A stretch of 64,000 nucleotides of DNA from positions 62,001-126,000 of the forward strand of contig CANNCQ010000003.1 in NCBI GenBank assembly GCA_947503135.1. The letters run 5' to 3'. The notes under the pieces are model-generated. The model had not been told where the DNA came from, made no database searches, and saw only the letters and a program-made list of their open reading frames with translations. Made by a program: the position numbers and the translations under genes. This DNA is from an uncultured Aquimarina sp. (lineage in GTDB: Bacteria > Bacteroidota > Bacteroidia > Flavobacteriales > Flavobacteriaceae). Positions 63,346-64,000 of the stretch are shown one piece after another (position 1 is the first letter of the stretch; every line of letters begins with the position of its first letter).

Positions 63346-64000
63346 GTGGATAAAATAGCACATTACAATCAACTTTTTACAGAATACCTGCAACAAAACA
63401 CTCGTGTTCCTGAACCTAAAAATCTTTACGAACCTATAGATTATATCCTAAAATTAGGAGGAAAACGCATACGCCCTATATTAACATTGATTGGCGCTGA
63501 AATTTTTGGCGCTACGCCCGAGGAGGCTTTGCCCGCCGCTTTAGCTATTGAAATATTTCATAATTTTAGTTTGGTTCACGACGATATCATGGATGCCGCT
63601 CCAATTAGAAGAGGTAAAGATACCGTACACACTAAATGGAATACTAACACAGGAATACTTTCTGGAGACGCTATGCTTATTCAAGCATACCAATGTTTTG
63701 AAATATATGATGCTAAATTATTTTATCAATTAGTCAAGCTATTTTCAGATACCGCTTTAGAGGTTTGTGAAGGACAACAATATGATATCGATTTTGAAAC
63801 TCGCAATGATGTTTCTATTGATGAATATCTTAAAATGATCACTTATAAAACTTCTGTTTTAGTAGGTTGCGCCTTTCAAATGGGAGCTATTATTGCTAAC
63901 CAAAGCAAAGAAGCTCAAAAAGAAATTTATAAATATGGTAAGCTACTAGGTATTGCTTTTCAAATTCAAGATGACTATTTGGATGCCTTTGGCAATCCCG
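63346..64000 (+). CDS. Polyprenyl synthetase (3' end outside window)
   Basis: Condenses isopentenyl diphosphate onto allylic primers. About 218 residues visible from GTG: LKLGGKRIRPILTL, first Asp-rich motif LVHDDIMDAAPIRRG, GDAMLIQAYQ, and second Asp motif QIQDDYLD just before the edge. Likely long-chain octaprenyl or geranylgeranyl type. It follows polA by about 60 bases. Confidence 0.93.
   Translation, partial: MDKIAHYNQLFTEYLQQNTRVPEPKNLYEPIDYILKLGGKRIRPILTLIGAEIFGATPEEALPAALAIEIFHNFSLVHDDIMDAAPIRRGKDTVHTKWNTNTGILSGDAMLIQAYQCFEIYDAKLFYQLVKLFSDTALEVCEGQQYDIDFETRNDVSIDEYLKMITYKTSVLVGCAFQMGAIIANQSKEAQKEIYKYGKLLGIAFQIQDDYLDAFGNP

Overview
The window looks like chromosomal DNA of a marine-type member of the Flavobacteriaceae (Bacteroidota). 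The DNA is AT-rich. Promoters carry the Bacteroidota -7 box TAnnTTTG. The tmRNA encodes the tag GENNYALAA. Several genes start with TTG or GTG, and typical Bacteroidota families are present (SusC-like TonB receptor, DUF4249, alginate-export-type porin, DUF4202). No insertion sequence, prophage or CRISPR array was seen. Genus cannot be decided from the sequence alone.

Left end (1-9019) is an accessory RNA-repair island and the most unusual part. It holds a divergent RtcB RNA ligase (cut by the window edge), a small frameshifted ORF, a slipin/SPFH protein, a run of about a dozen tRNAs and odd tRNA-like cloverleaves, two RlaP-type nucleotidyltransferases, an unknown CECC-motif protein, a frameshifted HD phosphohydrolase and a WYL-domain regulator. 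Four copies of a palindrome of the form TACGCAA-n5-TTGCGTA sit in front of its transcription units. Each has a -7-like box exactly 17 bases from the near half-site, so I infer one regulon. One transcript carries a tRNA whose 3' half precedes its 5' half. Another 75-nt segment folds as a perfect cloverleaf but lacks tRNA consensus loops. Two leaders share a paired-stem element. Together they suggest an inducible system that replaces or repairs tRNAs after nuclease damage.

9038-16814 is mostly housekeeping: tmRNA, an alanine/saccharopine dehydrogenase-like enzyme, pyrF, moeA, a secreted coiled-coil protein, a DinB-like protein, pabB, and a DUF6428 plus ArsC-like phosphatase pair.

17275-33503 is a nitrate/nitrite assimilation region. 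It has an ABC nitrate importer (two ATPases, permease, binding lipoprotein), two small secreted proteins with nitrate-sensor P-box-like motifs, a NarL-type response regulator, an outer-membrane porin, a NarK-type transporter, nirB, nirD, a DUF4202 gene and a NarX-like sensor kinase. The palindrome TAAGTAT-n2-ATACTTA overlaps the -7 box with the same geometry at several of these promoters, which marks a second regulon. No nitrate reductase catalytic subunit lies in the window.

33516-64000 is conserved backbone: pcm, DUF393, MarC, MscS, a dicarboxylate symporter, an M16 peptidase, lipoproteins, a TonB receptor with DUF4249, aroC, miaA, a voltage-gated ion channel, a DEDDh exonuclease/GIY-YIG fusion, a YggS-like protein, an oxidoreductase, Maf, an isolated leuB, amt followed by three unknown secreted proteins, a pseudouridine synthase with an altered catalytic motif, a membrane metallophosphoesterase, polA and the start of a polyprenyl synthetase.
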